Shown here: positions 7,958 through 19,319 of the stretch, one piece after another
How the letters are laid out: every line of letters starts with the position of its first letter
Numbering within the stretch: the first letter of the stretch is position 1
Source of the DNA: Lentisalinibacter sp964427415
GTDB lineage: Bacteria; Pseudomonadota; Gammaproteobacteria; Steroidobacterales; Woeseiaceae
Reading direction: 5' to 3'
Length of the DNA: 64,000 nucleotides
NCBI GenBank assembly: GCA_964427415.1
Contig: CAYRUH010000010.1
Location: 1 to 64,000, forward strand
The notes under the pieces: model-generated
Told to the model about the DNA's origin: nothing
Database searches by the model: none
What the model saw: only the letters and a program-made list of their open reading frames with translations
Made by a program: the position numbers and the translations under genes

Positions 7958-8770
7958 ATGCCGCAAGCCGCCAGAGACCGTAACGACGACAGCGCACCCG
8001 ACTCGGCCCGCAGTCGCGTCGAGTATGAGCAGCCGCTGAGCGAGCGCATGCGGACGTTCCTGCGGCTGGAGTTTCTCTACCAGCAGACGCTCTACCACTG
8101 CGAGACCGAGTCCGACTGGGGCACCCGCGCCGCTATCTCCAGCCTGCTGGAGATCACCTCCATACTCACCCGCGGCGACGTTCGCAGCGAGGTGATGAAG
8201 GAACTGGAGCGCCAGCTGGCGACACTGGAGGGCTACCGCAGCCAGCCCGGTGTGGACATGGGGCGCCTGCGCACACTGCTAGGCAACCTGGAGCAGGCCC
8301 GCGGCGAGGTCAGCCACACCGGCCCGCACTTCCTGCAGCCCCTGAAGGAATGCGAGTTCCTGAGTTCGATCAAGCACCGCAGCGCCATCCCCGGCGGCAC
8401 CTGCGAGTTCGACCTGCCCGACTACAGCCACTGGCTGCGCCAGCCCTGGGAACGGCGCATGGAAAATCTGGAGAGCTGGCTGAAGGTGATCCGGCCTGTC
8501 TGCGATGCCGTGCTGGAGCTGATGTGGCTGATCCGCGAGAGCTCCATCCCCCGGCAGTGCACGGGCACGGGCGGCATGTATCAGGACACCATCGCAAAAG
8601 ACAACGCCTGCCGCCTGCTGCGCGTATCACTGCCTCCGGGCAGCCCGCTGTTTCCGGAGATCAGCGGCAGCCCGCACCGCTTCACCGTGCGCTTCATGGA
8701 GTGGTCGCAGATCGACTCCCGCGCGGTGCAGACGGGCGAAGACGTGGCGTTCCGCCTGAGCATCTGCTGA
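7958..8770 (+). CDS. zapD: Cell division protein ZapD
   Basis: Encodes 270 residues from the ATG at 7958. ZapD binds the FtsZ C-terminal peptide and bundles protofilaments, stabilising the Z-ring. The diagnostic start EYEQPLSERMRTFLRLEFLYQQ and later blocks (SIKHRSAIPGGTCEFDLP, HRFTVRFM) match the family. An alternative TTG start at 7910 would add 16 residues but falls inside a perfect dyad (7904-7917) and has no family support. In many relatives yacG follows; here the next gene is mutT on the other strand, with no room for yacG. Confidence 0.92.
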   Translation: MPQAARDRNDDSAPDSARSRVEYEQPLSERMRTFLRLEFLYQQTLYHCETESDWGTRAAISSLLEITSILTRGDVRSEVMKELERQLATLEGYRSQPGVDMGRLRTLLGNLEQARGEVSHTGPHFLQPLKECEFLSSIKHRSAIPGGTCEFDLPDYSHWLRQPWERRMENLESWLKVIRPVCDAVLELMWLIRESSIPRQCTGTGGMYQDTIAKDNACRLLRVSLPPGSPLFPEISGSPHRFTVRFMEWSQIDSRAVQTGEDVAFRLSIC

Positions 8771-8808
8771 GCGTCGCACACCCGGCGCGGTCCCTGGTCT
8801 AGCCTGGT

Positions 8809-9234
8809 CTAGCGCCGGCGGGTCTCCGTTGCCCTCTCCATCTCCTGGCTGAGCGCCTCCAGCACCGGCGCATCGGCCTCCAGCATGTCGTAGTCGAAGA
8901 GCTCCGCCGCGCTCGCCCAGGCGATTTCCTGCCGCTCGCGCGCCTGCACGCTGCCCCGCCAGCCGGTCACCAGACGGAAGTCCAGCGCCACGCTGCCTTC
9001 CGGGTAGTCATGCTCCAGCGTCATGAAGGGGCTGGCCCCCAGCACCTCGATGCCGATCTCCTCCGCCAGTTCCCGCCGCAGGGCGGCCAGCGGTTCCTCG
9101 CCGGATGCGATCTTGCCGCCGGGGAACTCCCAGCGGCCGGCGCCATGCTTGCCGGGCTGACGCCGGCTGAGCAGGATGCGCCCGTCGGCGTCGCGGAGGA
9201 TGCCCGCCACCACCTGCAGGCGGGGACGGGGCAT
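8809..9234 (-). CDS. mutT: MutT-family 8-oxo-dGTP diphosphatase (Nudix)
   Basis: Encodes 141 residues if it starts at the ATG at 9234, five bases after the secA stop; an earlier start at 9261 would overlap secA by 22 bases. The full Nudix box GX5EX7REUXEEXGU runs from Gly40 to Ile62. It sanitises the nucleotide pool by hydrolysing 8-oxo-dGTP. The place directly after secA is that of mutT in E. coli and relatives. Arginine-rich last residues (ETRRR) are unremarkable. Confidence 0.9.
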   Translation of the reverse strand: MPRPRLQVVAGILRDADGRILLSRRQPGKHGAGRWEFPGGKIASGEEPLAALRRELAEEIGIEVLGASPFMTLEHDYPEGSVALDFRLVTGWRGSVQARERQEIAWASAAELFDYDMLEADAPVLEALSQEMERATETRRR

Positions 9235-9239
9235 ATCCG

Positions 9240-11993
<2,754 letters not shown>

Positions 11994-12154
11994 TGGGTTA
12001 TCCGTCCTGAAACGCGCTCTGATACGCGAAAGAGCACCATCGGCCGTTGCGGCGCCGGCGCTCGGTTGAGGTCCGCCCGAAAGGGGCTATTCTGAAAACG
12101 ATTATTCTAAGGGCAGCGGGTGCGCTGCGTCTAAAAAGGGCGGGCGTCGGAGGC

Positions 12155-13084
12155 TCAGCTGCCGCTGGCGCGGATATATTTGAGCGGATTGACCGACTTG
12201 CCCTCGTAGAGGACTTCGAAATGCAGATTGGGCCCGGTCGCCCGGCCGGTCGCCCCCATGTGCGCAATAATCTGCCCCTTCCTGACTTCATCACCCACAT
12301 TCACGAAGTTCTCGGCGTTGTGCGCGTAACGGGTCACGTAGCCGTCGCCGTGGTCGATCTCTACCATCTGGCCGTAGCCGTAGCGCTTGCCCGAGTAGGT
12401 GACCACGCCGGCGCCGACCGCGACGATCTCAGCGCCGGCCTTGCCGGCGAAGTCCACGCCCTTGTGCCACGCCTGCTTGCCGGTGAAGGGATCCGTCCGC
12501 CGTCCGTAATAGGATGACAGCCAGCCTGACTTCACCGGCCGTCCTTCCGGCCTGATCTGCTTATTGAGATTGCGGGTGAGGAGGACACTTTCAAGGACGC
12601 CGAGCTGCTTTTCCCGATCGCTCAGCTGCTGGGAGAGCTCGTCCAGCGAGGTCAGGATTTCGGTGACGCCGCCGCCGCCGAGTTCCTCGGGTTCCTCCGG
12701 GCCGCCGATGGCGGGCGGCGATTCAAAGTCGAACTCGCCGTCCTCCAGCTCTGCCATCTCGGTGAGGCGCCGCCCGAGGGCGTCCAGCCGGATGACGTGG
12801 GCGTTCGTCTGCCCGAGGCGGATCGCCAGCGCATCCAGCGTCTCCTCCGTTTCCCGCCTGGCCGTCTCGATCTCGCGCCGCTGCTCTGCCAGTTGCTCGG
12901 ACATGGCGCGGAGCCCGGCCGTATCCGCCTGGGTGCCGAGCTGGTGCGCAAAGAAGTAGCCGCCGCCGAACACCGCTGCCGCGAATACGCCGACGACAGT
13001 ACCTGCGATGGCGAGTGTGAGGGGTGCGCCGAGGTCGATCTGGCGCACGCCGGTGCGACGGCGGCTGAATATGACGACATTCAT
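12155..13084 (-). CDS. M23/LytM-family membrane-anchored protein
   Basis: Encodes 309 residues: one membrane span (about 20-47), a coiled-coil stalk (about 55-115 and 140-165), and a periplasmic LytM domain (about 185-305). The zinc ligands His207 and Asp211 (HxxxD), His255 (YAHN) and His288 are present, but the first His of the usual HxH is Asn286 (GPNLHFEV), so hydrolytic activity may be reduced or absent. Such proteins either cut peptidoglycan cross-links or, when degenerate like EnvC and NlpD, activate amidases. The gene is next to secA, a place where relatives also carry an M23 gene. Confidence 0.88.
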   Translation of the reverse strand: MNVVIFSRRRTGVRQIDLGAPLTLAIAGTVVGVFAAAVFGGGYFFAHQLGTQADTAGLRAMSEQLAEQRREIETARRETEETLDALAIRLGQTNAHVIRLDALGRRLTEMAELEDGEFDFESPPAIGGPEEPEELGGGGVTEILTSLDELSQQLSDREKQLGVLESVLLTRNLNKQIRPEGRPVKSGWLSSYYGRRTDPFTGKQAWHKGVDFAGKAGAEIVAVGAGVVTYSGKRYGYGQMVEIDHGDGYVTRYAHNAENFVNVGDEVRKGQIIAHMGATGRATGPNLHFEVLYEGKSVNPLKYIRASGS

Positions 13085-13413
13085 CGATTGCAGTCCCGAT
13101 TACGAGTCGGATCCCGGTCCGAAAATCCATTCCAATAACACCACCGACCGGGAATTGTTGGTCGCTCTTGTTCCGACGTATGACCGACGAAACCGCCCGC
13201 TCCGAAGAGCCTGCCTGACTTGTGCAGCAATGTCGGCTTCAGTCTGATGGTCATCCCGGCAACCCCGCTGTCCGGGGCTCGGGACCCGCGGACCGGAAGC
13301 TTTGCGTCCCCGGCTCACACCGGGTTTGCCCTTATCAAGACCATCAATATGCATAATGAAGGCCGGCAGTTCAAGGAATTGCATGCTCCGGCGGGGTCCC
13401 TCAGGGTCAATCT
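13085..13413. other. Intergenic region between the M23 gene and dciA (divergent)
   Basis: 329 bases between divergent genes, so promoters for both should lie here. A TGCATAAT word near 13350 looks like an extended -10 for dciA, but no -35 at proper spacing is clear. I see no RNA gene or ORF that can be supported. Confidence 0.5.
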
Positions 13414-13767
13414 GTGAGCCTGTTAACATCCACGCAAGCCATGAACGAGAAGAAGCTCGGCAATCTGCTCTCCCGGCCCGACAGCCCGCTCGCCGGCATC
13501 GTCGAGCGCGCCCGGGCCATGGAGACCCTCACCGCGGCCGTGCGGGCCGCCCTCACCGAGGAGGCACGCGCCCATCTGGTCTCCGCTGCCCGGCGGGACG
13601 ACGGTACACTGGTGCTGGTCACCGAGTCGTCCGCGTGGGCGGCGCGCCTGCGCTTCGCCGCGGACGAGTCGCTGGCCGCGGCCCGCCGTTACGGCGTTAC
13701 CGTCGAGTCGGTGAGCGTGCTGGTGCGCCCCGGGCGCGAAGACGACAATTCCGAAGAGGACCGCTGA
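13414..13767 (+). CDS. dciA: DciA-family replicative helicase loader (DUF721)
   Basis: Encodes 117 residues from the GTG at 13414 (AGGG about nine bases upstream); ATG 13441 is an alternative. The DUF721 core follows: an Ala-rich stretch, then LVLVTESSAWAARLRFAADE, matching the LxLxxxSSAWAxxLRxxxxxLL pattern of the family. DciA is the ancestral loader of DnaB where DnaC is missing, and it is often found next to lpxC and secA, as here. The acidic C-terminal tail is short. Confidence 0.85.
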   Translation: MSLLTSTQAMNEKKLGNLLSRPDSPLAGIVERARAMETLTAAVRAALTEEARAHLVSAARRDDGTLVLVTESSAWAARLRFAADESLAAARRYGVTVESVSVLVRPGREDDNSEEDR

Positions 13768-13831
13768 CCCGCTCGCACAGCGGCGGACACCTCATCGCGA
13801 AAGGCAGCCGGCGCGTGGTCGTCGCAGCCGC

Positions 13832-14740
13832 TCAGGCGAATACCGGGCCGGCGTAGGAGATCGGCGCCTTGCGGCGATCCTCGAAGGTGACCGCCTGCCA
13901 GGCCGTTTCGTCCTCGAGCAGCCGGCGCAGCAACAGGTTGTTCAGCTCGTGGCCCGAGCGATAGCCGCTGAATTCGCCAATGAGCGTATGGCCCAGCAGA
14001 TACAGGTCGCCGATGGCGTCGAGGATTTTGTGTTTCACGAACTCGTCGTCGTAACGCAGGCCGTCCTCGTTGAGGATGCGGTAGTCGTCCAGTACGATCG
14101 CGTTGTCCATACTGCCGCCCAGCGTCAGATTGTTTGCCCGCAGCGTCTCGATGTCGCGCATGAAGCCGAACGTCCGCGCCCGGCTCACCTCACGCAGGAA
14201 CGACGTCGTGGAGAAGTCGATGGAGGCCCGCTGGGCGTGCTTATTGAACACCGGATGATCGAAAGCGATCTCCAGACTGACCTTGAAGCCGTTGAACGGC
14301 CGGAATTCCACCCACTTGCCGTCCTGCTCGATGCGCACCGGCTTGCGGATGCGGATGAGTTTCTTGGGGGCATTCTGCTCCTCGATGCCCGCGGACTGCA
14401 GCAGGAAGACGAACGGGGCCGCGCTGCCGTCCATGATGGGCACCTCGGGCGCGCTCAGATCGACGTAGCAGTTGTCGATGCCGAGACCGGCCAGCGCCGA
14501 CATCAGGTGCTCGACCGTCGCCACGCGCACGTCGCCCTCGATCAGCGTGGTGCCGAGCATCGTCTCCCCCACCCGGTGCGCTTCGGCACGGATCTCGACC
14601 GGCTGTTCCAGGTCGGTCCGGCGGAAAACGATTCCGCTGTTCGGCGCCGCCGGGCGCAGCGTCATGTAGACCTTGCGGCCGGAATGCAGGCCCACTCCGG
14701 TTGCACGGATGGCCGTCTTCAGCGTTCTCTGTTGCAGCAT
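13832..14740 (-). CDS. lpxC: UDP-3-O-acyl-GlcNAc deacetylase LpxC
   Basis: Encodes 302 residues, close to the usual 305. It performs the committed step of lipid A synthesis. Zinc ligands His78, His237 and Asp241 (HKILDAIGD) and the catalytic His264 (GHELNN) are all visible. The frame stays open upstream to 14926, but the family start MLQQRTLKTAI at 14740, with GGGAAA ahead of it, is the right one. It is the last gene of the dcw set, separated from ftsZ by a strong terminator, so it should have its own promoter. Confidence 0.97.
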   Translation of the reverse strand: MLQQRTLKTAIRATGVGLHSGRKVYMTLRPAAPNSGIVFRRTDLEQPVEIRAEAHRVGETMLGTTLIEGDVRVATVEHLMSALAGLGIDNCYVDLSAPEVPIMDGSAAPFVFLLQSAGIEEQNAPKKLIRIRKPVRIEQDGKWVEFRPFNGFKVSLEIAFDHPVFNKHAQRASIDFSTTSFLREVSRARTFGFMRDIETLRANNLTLGGSMDNAIVLDDYRILNEDGLRYDDEFVKHKILDAIGDLYLLGHTLIGEFSGYRSGHELNNLLLRRLLEDETAWQAVTFEDRRKAPISYAGPVFA

Positions 14741-15006
14741 GGCTACATTTCCCGACGCGGCCCTGCTCTCTCCCAGGCACGACCGTAGTAATAATAATCC
14801 CGCGGAAAGCGCCGCCGGATCACGAATATTCACTGATTGCAGTCTGCGTTGCTCACAGTCACCCACCGCATCACAACGCAAATGTTGCGCCAAAGCAACA
14901 GGGTAAGCCCAAAAATGTGCCGGCAAACAGGCGGGATTTCAGGCAGTTACGTCCGTTGCTTCACGCGCTAACGGAGAACGATACCACAGCGTTTTTTTGC
15001 AGTGCA
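14741..15006. other. ftsZ-lpxC intergenic region
   Basis: About 266 bases from the ftsZ terminator to lpxC, AT-richer than the flanking genes, probably holding the lpxC promoter and leader on the minus strand. Several AT-rich words are present, but no -35/-10 pair stands out. No ORF or RNA gene is supported. Confidence 0.5.
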
Positions 15007-15049
15007 AGAAAAAAGGCCGGGGCGACCCCTGCCGTGGGTCGCCCCGGCC
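15007..15049 (-). terminator. Rho-independent terminator after ftsZ
   Basis: Read on the minus strand: a perfect 14-bp GC-rich stem GGCCGGGGCGACCC / GGGTCGCCCCGGCC (arms 15036-15049 and 15015-15028) with a seven-base loop, followed by six T (15014-15009). It lies 18 bases past the ftsZ stop and should close the dcw transcript. Confidence 0.93.
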
Positions 15050-15067
15050 GAGCGGAGGCGGCAGCGG

Positions 15068-16213
15068 TCAGTCGGCCTGGCGGCGCAGGAACGCCGGGAT
15101 GTCCAGCAGGTCCTCCTGCAGCCCCAGGTCGCTGATGCCGTCGCCGACGGCACGCTTGCGCTGCACCGTCGGCTTCTCGAGCTCGCCGTAATTCGGCTCG
15201 GTGCGGGCGGCACCCGAGCGGCGCACTACCCGCATGGGCGCGCCGGCGGCCATGGCCGGCTGGCCGAGCCCGGTGGCCACGACGGTCACCCGTATCGTGT
15301 TGCTCATGTCGGGATCGATCACCGTGCCGACGACCACGGTGGCGTCGTCGGAGGCAAATTCCTTGATGGTGTTGCCCACTTCCTGGAACTCGCCGATGGA
15401 CAGGTCCATGCCCGCGGTGACATTCACCAGGATGCCGTTCGCGCCGGCCAGGTTGATGTCTTCCAGCAGCGGACTCGAGACGGCCGCCTCGGCCGCTTCC
15501 CGCGCACGGTCCTCGCCGGACGCCGCACCGGATCCCATCATCGCCATACCCATCTCGGCCATCACGGTGCGCACGTCGGCAAAGTCCACGTTGATGAGCC
15601 CGGGCCGGGTGATCAGCTCGGCAATACCCTGCACGGCGCCCTGCAGCACCTGGTTGGCCGCGCGGAACGCGTCCAGCAGGGTGGTCTCGCCGCCCAGCAC
15701 GGTCAGCAGCTTCTCGTTAGGGATCGTGATCAGGGAATCGACGTACTTGCCCAGTTCGGCGATACCCTGGTCGGCGATCTTCATGCGCTTCGAGCCTTCC
15801 ATGCCGAAGGGCTTGGTGACCACGGCCACCGTCAGGATGCCGAGTTCCCTCGCCACCTGGGCCACCACCGGGCCGGCGCCCGTGCCCGTGCCGCCGCCCA
15901 TACCGGCGGTGATGAAGAGCATGTCGGCGCCTTCGATCACCTCCTGGATCCGGTCCCGGTCCTCCATGGCCGCCTGGCGGCCCACGTCCGGGTTGGCGCC
16001 GGCGCCGAGCCCCTTCGTGATATTGCAGCCGATCTGCAGCGCGGTGCGCACCTCGGCATTCTTCAGCGCCTGGGCATCGGTATTGGCGCAGATGAAATCC
16101 ACCCCCTCGATGCCGGCTTCCACCATATGCGCGACGGCGTTACCGCCGCCGCCACCCACGCCGATCACCTTGATGACCGCGCTCTGGCTGTATGCATCCA
16201 TCAGTTCGAACAT
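15068..16213 (-). CDS. ftsZ: Cell division GTPase FtsZ
   Basis: Encodes 381 residues, the tubulin homologue that forms the Z-ring. The GTP signature GGGTGTGAGP is at 106-114, with NADP-like start GVGGGGGNAV (18-27). A variable linker (about 315-360) leads to the conserved C-terminal peptide LDIPAFLRRQ, which binds FtsA, ZipA and ZapD (the zapD gene is at 7958). GGAGGAA precedes the ATG. The 81-base gap to ftsA contains a perfect hairpin. Confidence 0.98.
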   Translation of the reverse strand: MFELMDAYSQSAVIKVIGVGGGGGNAVAHMVEAGIEGVDFICANTDAQALKNAEVRTALQIGCNITKGLGAGANPDVGRQAAMEDRDRIQEVIEGADMLFITAGMGGGTGTGAGPVVAQVARELGILTVAVVTKPFGMEGSKRMKIADQGIAELGKYVDSLITIPNEKLLTVLGGETTLLDAFRAANQVLQGAVQGIAELITRPGLINVDFADVRTVMAEMGMAMMGSGAASGEDRAREAAEAAVSSPLLEDINLAGANGILVNVTAGMDLSIGEFQEVGNTIKEFASDDATVVVGTVIDPDMSNTIRVTVVATGLGQPAMAAGAPMRVVRRSGAARTEPNYGELEKPTVQRKRAVGDGISDLGLQEDLLDIPAFLRRQAD

Positions 16214-16264
16214 GTCGCTTCCTCCGCTCTCAACATTCCAGTGTCGTTGCTCTCAGTACCTTCC

Positions 16265-16285
16265 GCCGGCGGCAACGCCGCCGGC
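16265..16285. other. Hairpin in the ftsA-ftsZ spacer
   Basis: GCCGGCGG-CAACG-CCGCCGGC, a perfect eight-base stem with a five-base loop, about 50 bases ahead of the ftsZ start. It lacks a T-run. A role in mRNA stability or in raising ftsZ yield is only a possibility. Confidence 0.45.
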
Positions 16286-16294
16286 ATCCGCTCT

Positions 16295-17530
16295 CTAGAA
16301 ATGGCTCTGGAACCACGCACGCATGCGCGCCAGCACCTCTTTCAATCCGCCCCCCATCGGGACTTCGTTCTCCTGCCGGGTCAGGTTTTCGTAGCCGTAC
16401 AGCAGCAACCCGACACCGGTGGCGTGTATCGGGTTGCGCACCACGTCCGAAAGGCCTTTCACGTACTGGGGGATGCCGAGCCGTACGGGCATGTGGAATA
16501 CCTCCTCGGCCAGCTCGACGGCGCCCTCCATCTTCGCGCTGCCGCCGGTCACGACGATGCCGGCGGCGATCAGCTCCTCAAAACCGCTGCGCCTGAGTTC
16601 GTCGCGCACCAGGGTGAACAGCTCCTCGTAACGGGGCTCCACCACCTCGGCCAGCGTCTGGCGCGCGAGGCGCCGCGGCGGCCGGTCGCCCACGCTCGGT
16701 ACCTCGATGGTCTCGTCCGGGTTAGCGAGTTGCGACAGCGCGCAGGCGTACTTGATCTTGATGTCCTCGGCGTACTGGGTGGGCGTACGCATCGAGACCG
16801 CGATGTCGTTGGTGACCTGGTCGCCGGCGATGGGAATCACCGCCGTGTGCTGGATGGCGCCGCCCAGGAAGACCGCGATATCCGTCGTGCCGCCGCCGAT
16901 ATCGACGATGGCCGCACCGAGTTCCTTCTCGTCCTCGGTCAGCACCGAATAGCTGGAGGCCAGCTGCTCGAGCACGATGTCGTCCACCTCCAGGCCGCAG
17001 CGCTGGACGCACTTGACGATGTTCTGGGCCGCGCTCTCCGCGCCCGTCACCATGTGCACCTTTGCCTCCAGGCGCACACCCGACATGCCCACCGGCTCGC
17101 GGATGCCCTCCTGGCTGTCGATGATGAATTCCTGGGGCAGAATGTGCAGGATCTTCTGGTCGGCCGGGATGGCCACGGCGCGCGCCGCATCGATGACCCG
17201 CTCCACGTCGCTCGGGCTCACTTCCTTGTCCCGGATGGCGACGATGCCGTGGGAGTTCAGGCTGCGCACGTGGCTGCCGGCGATGCCGGTGTACACCGAG
17301 TGGATGTCGCAGCCGGCCATCAGCTCCGCCTCCTCGATGGCGCGCTGGATCGAATGCACCGTCGACTCGATGTTCACCACGACACCCTTCTTCAGGCCGC
17401 GGGAGGGATGCGAGCCGATGCCGATCACCTCGATCTCGCCGGCCTCGGACAGCTCGCCGACGATCGCCACCACCTTCGAGGTGCCGATATCCAGGCCAAC
17501 GATGAGGTTCTTGTCCGGCTTCCTCGACAT
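16295..17530 (-). CDS. ftsA: Cell division protein FtsA
   Basis: Encodes 411 residues, an actin-fold ATPase that tethers FtsZ to the membrane and signals to FtsN and FtsW/FtsI. The N-terminal phosphate-1 loop GLDIGTSKVVAIVGE, the phosphate-2 region IVDIGGGTTDIAVF and the C-terminal amphipathic helix (KEVLARMRAWFQSHF) are all present. Its ATG follows the ftsQ stop with no gap (TAGATG), so translation is probably coupled. Confidence 0.97.
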   Translation of the reverse strand: MSRKPDKNLIVGLDIGTSKVVAIVGELSEAGEIEVIGIGSHPSRGLKKGVVVNIESTVHSIQRAIEEAELMAGCDIHSVYTGIAGSHVRSLNSHGIVAIRDKEVSPSDVERVIDAARAVAIPADQKILHILPQEFIIDSQEGIREPVGMSGVRLEAKVHMVTGAESAAQNIVKCVQRCGLEVDDIVLEQLASSYSVLTEDEKELGAAIVDIGGGTTDIAVFLGGAIQHTAVIPIAGDQVTNDIAVSMRTPTQYAEDIKIKYACALSQLANPDETIEVPSVGDRPPRRLARQTLAEVVEPRYEELFTLVRDELRRSGFEELIAAGIVVTGGSAKMEGAVELAEEVFHMPVRLGIPQYVKGLSDVVRNPIHATGVGLLLYGYENLTRQENEVPMGGGLKEVLARMRAWFQSHF

Positions 17531-18343
17531 CTAGCCTGCCCCCCTGGCCACCGTGACGGACGAGCCGTCAGTGTCCCGGCTCGCCCAGGCTGCTTCCTTC
17601 CAGCCGATGGAGAAACCGTTCGAGTAGCGCATGTCGATATGTGAGATGTCTTGCTCCCTGGCCGCGACCATGTCGACGACCGTCTCCAGAAACAGCACCA
17701 GGCGCTCGTCCACCGCCCTGCGGCCAAGCCGGACCTGGATGCCGTTGGTGAGCGTCAGCTGCCAGGCGCCGCGGGCGTCGAGCCGGACGGCGGCCAGGTC
17801 CAGTCCGGCTTCGATCAGCGGACCGCGCACCGCGAGATAACGGGAAGCCACCTCGGCCGCGCTGCCTTCGGGCCCTGACAGCCGGGGCAGCTCCGCAGGG
17901 ATGTGGCGCGCATCGGTAAGGAACAGCTCGCCGCGCACGTTCAGCAGCCCGCTCTCGCCCCAGCGCGCCGCCGGAATCTGCTCGCTCACTGCCATGCTGA
18001 GTTCGTCCGGCCACTCGCGCCGCACGGTGGCCGCGTCAACCCAGGCCAGCGTCTCGAGCCGGCGGCGCATGGCGCCGAGATCCGCGCTCAGGAAGCCGTC
18101 GCGCAGACCCCCGGCAATCGCCTCCTCGATGCGGGCTTCGGTCACCCGCTGGAAAGGCGCATCGATGGTGACGGCGCGGATCGGCCGGTCGAGGGCGAGC
18201 GCGCTCAGCTGATAGGTGGCACCGATCAGCGCCAGCGCACACAGCGCCGTCAGGATCCCGGTCACGGGGATCCGCGGCAGCGTGAACTTCACGGCCGGTT
18301 TCTGCCGTGGCGCCTTTCTGCGCTTCGCCTGCTTACGCGCCAT
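17531..18343 (-). CDS. ftsQ: Cell division protein FtsQ
   Basis: Encodes 270 residues: a basic cytoplasmic tail (about 1-20), one membrane span (about 27-47), then a POTRA domain (PIRAVTIDAPFQRVTEARIEEAI) and a beta domain ending near residue 245. FtsQ scaffolds FtsB/FtsL at the divisome. The start codon overlaps the end of ddlB by 11 bases. Confidence 0.95.
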   Translation of the reverse strand: MARKQAKRRKAPRQKPAVKFTLPRIPVTGILTALCALALIGATYQLSALALDRPIRAVTIDAPFQRVTEARIEEAIAGGLRDGFLSADLGAMRRRLETLAWVDAATVRREWPDELSMAVSEQIPAARWGESGLLNVRGELFLTDARHIPAELPRLSGPEGSAAEVASRYLAVRGPLIEAGLDLAAVRLDARGAWQLTLTNGIQVRLGRRAVDERLVLFLETVVDMVAAREQDISHIDMRYSNGFSIGWKEAAWASRDTDGSSVTVARGAG

Positions 18344-19319
18344 TGACCGATCTCCGTGTCGCCACGACCGGCAGCTCGGCCATACTCGTCTCGAGGATGC
18401 GCCAGCACAGCGTGGAGAAATCGATATCCGCCCCGGCGGCGGCCATGGGCACCAGGCTCTGGCCGGTCATCCCGGGCACCGTGTTGATCTCGAGCAGCTG
18501 GGGAACCCGATCGGCCCCCACCATGAAGTCCACCCGGCCCCAGCCGCTGCAGCCCAGTGCGCGGAAGGCGGCCAGCGCCTGTCGCTGCAGATCGCGCTCA
18601 AGAGCGGGGTCGCCGGTGCCGGGGCAGTGATAGCGGGTATCGCCGGACTCATACTTCGCCGCGTAATCGTAGAAGACCCGCGGCGTCTCGATGCGGATGG
18701 ACGGCAGCGCCGCCGCCTGCAGAACGGCCACCGTGAACTCCTCGCCGTCCACCCATTCCTCGACGATCACCTCGTCGTCGTAGTACGCCGCCGCGGCCCA
18801 CGCAGCCGTGACTTCGGCCGGGCTTTCCACGCGGCGCATGCCGACGCTGGAACCCTGGGCGGCGGGCTTGACGATCAGTGGCAGGCGGAGCGCGGCGAGC
18901 GCCTCCTGCAGCCCGGCCTCGCTCCGCACGGCGCGCCACGCGGGTGTCGCCAGGCCGGCGGCCGAGAACAGCATCTTGCTGCGCACCTTGTCCATGGCCA
19001 GCGCCGAGGCCATCACGCCGCTGCCGGTGTAGGGGATGCCGGCCCACTCCAGGGCCCCCTGCAGCGTGCCGTCTTCGCCGCCGGGGCCATGCAGGGCGAT
19101 CCAGACCCGGTCGAAGCCCGCGGCCAGGAAGTCGGCGAAACGGTGCTCCGCCGGATCCCATGCGGCCGCCTCCACGCCCGCCTCGCGGAGCGCCGCGAGC
19201 ACGGCGCTGCCGCTGCGCAGCGAGATTTCACGCTCGCTCGAGGAACCGCCGTACATGACGGCCACCCGGCCGAAGGCAGCGCTATCGTGCAGGGTCCTGA
19301 CCACGTCGGCGGCGCTCAT
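18333..19319 (-). CDS. ddlB: D-alanine-D-alanine ligase
   Basis: Encodes 328 residues. It makes D-Ala-D-Ala for MurF, with ATP. The ATP-grasp features are visible: MYGGSSSEREISLRSG at the N-terminus, the LPLIVKPAAQGSSVG loop, the EEWVDGEEFTV segment and LLEINTVPGMTGQSLVP near the end. The open frame continues upstream to 19691, but the ATG at 19319 overlaps the murB stop as ATGA and fits the family start. Confidence 0.96.
   Translation of the reverse strand: MSAADVVRTLHDSAAFGRVAVMYGGSSSEREISLRSGSAVLAALREAGVEAAAWDPAEHRFADFLAAGFDRVWIALHGPGGEDGTLQGALEWAGIPYTGSGVMASALAMDKVRSKMLFSAAGLATPAWRAVRSEAGLQEALAALRLPLIVKPAAQGSSVGMRRVESPAEVTAAWAAAAYYDDEVIVEEWVDGEEFTVAVLQAAALPSIRIETPRVFYDYAAKYESGDTRYHCPGTGDPALERDLQRQALAAFRALGCSGWGRVDFMVGADRVPQLLEINTVPGMTGQSLVPMAAAGADIDFSTLCWRILETSMAELPVVATRRSVNGA

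Noticed and set aside
11994..12154. Possible secM-like regulator upstream of secA
   Set aside because: No ORF with a signal peptide or an arrest-like sequence fits the 161-base gap.
15002..17644. 880-residue plus-strand ORF
   Set aside because: Runs antisense through ftsZ and ftsA. His- and Arg-rich composition is typical of a shadow frame.
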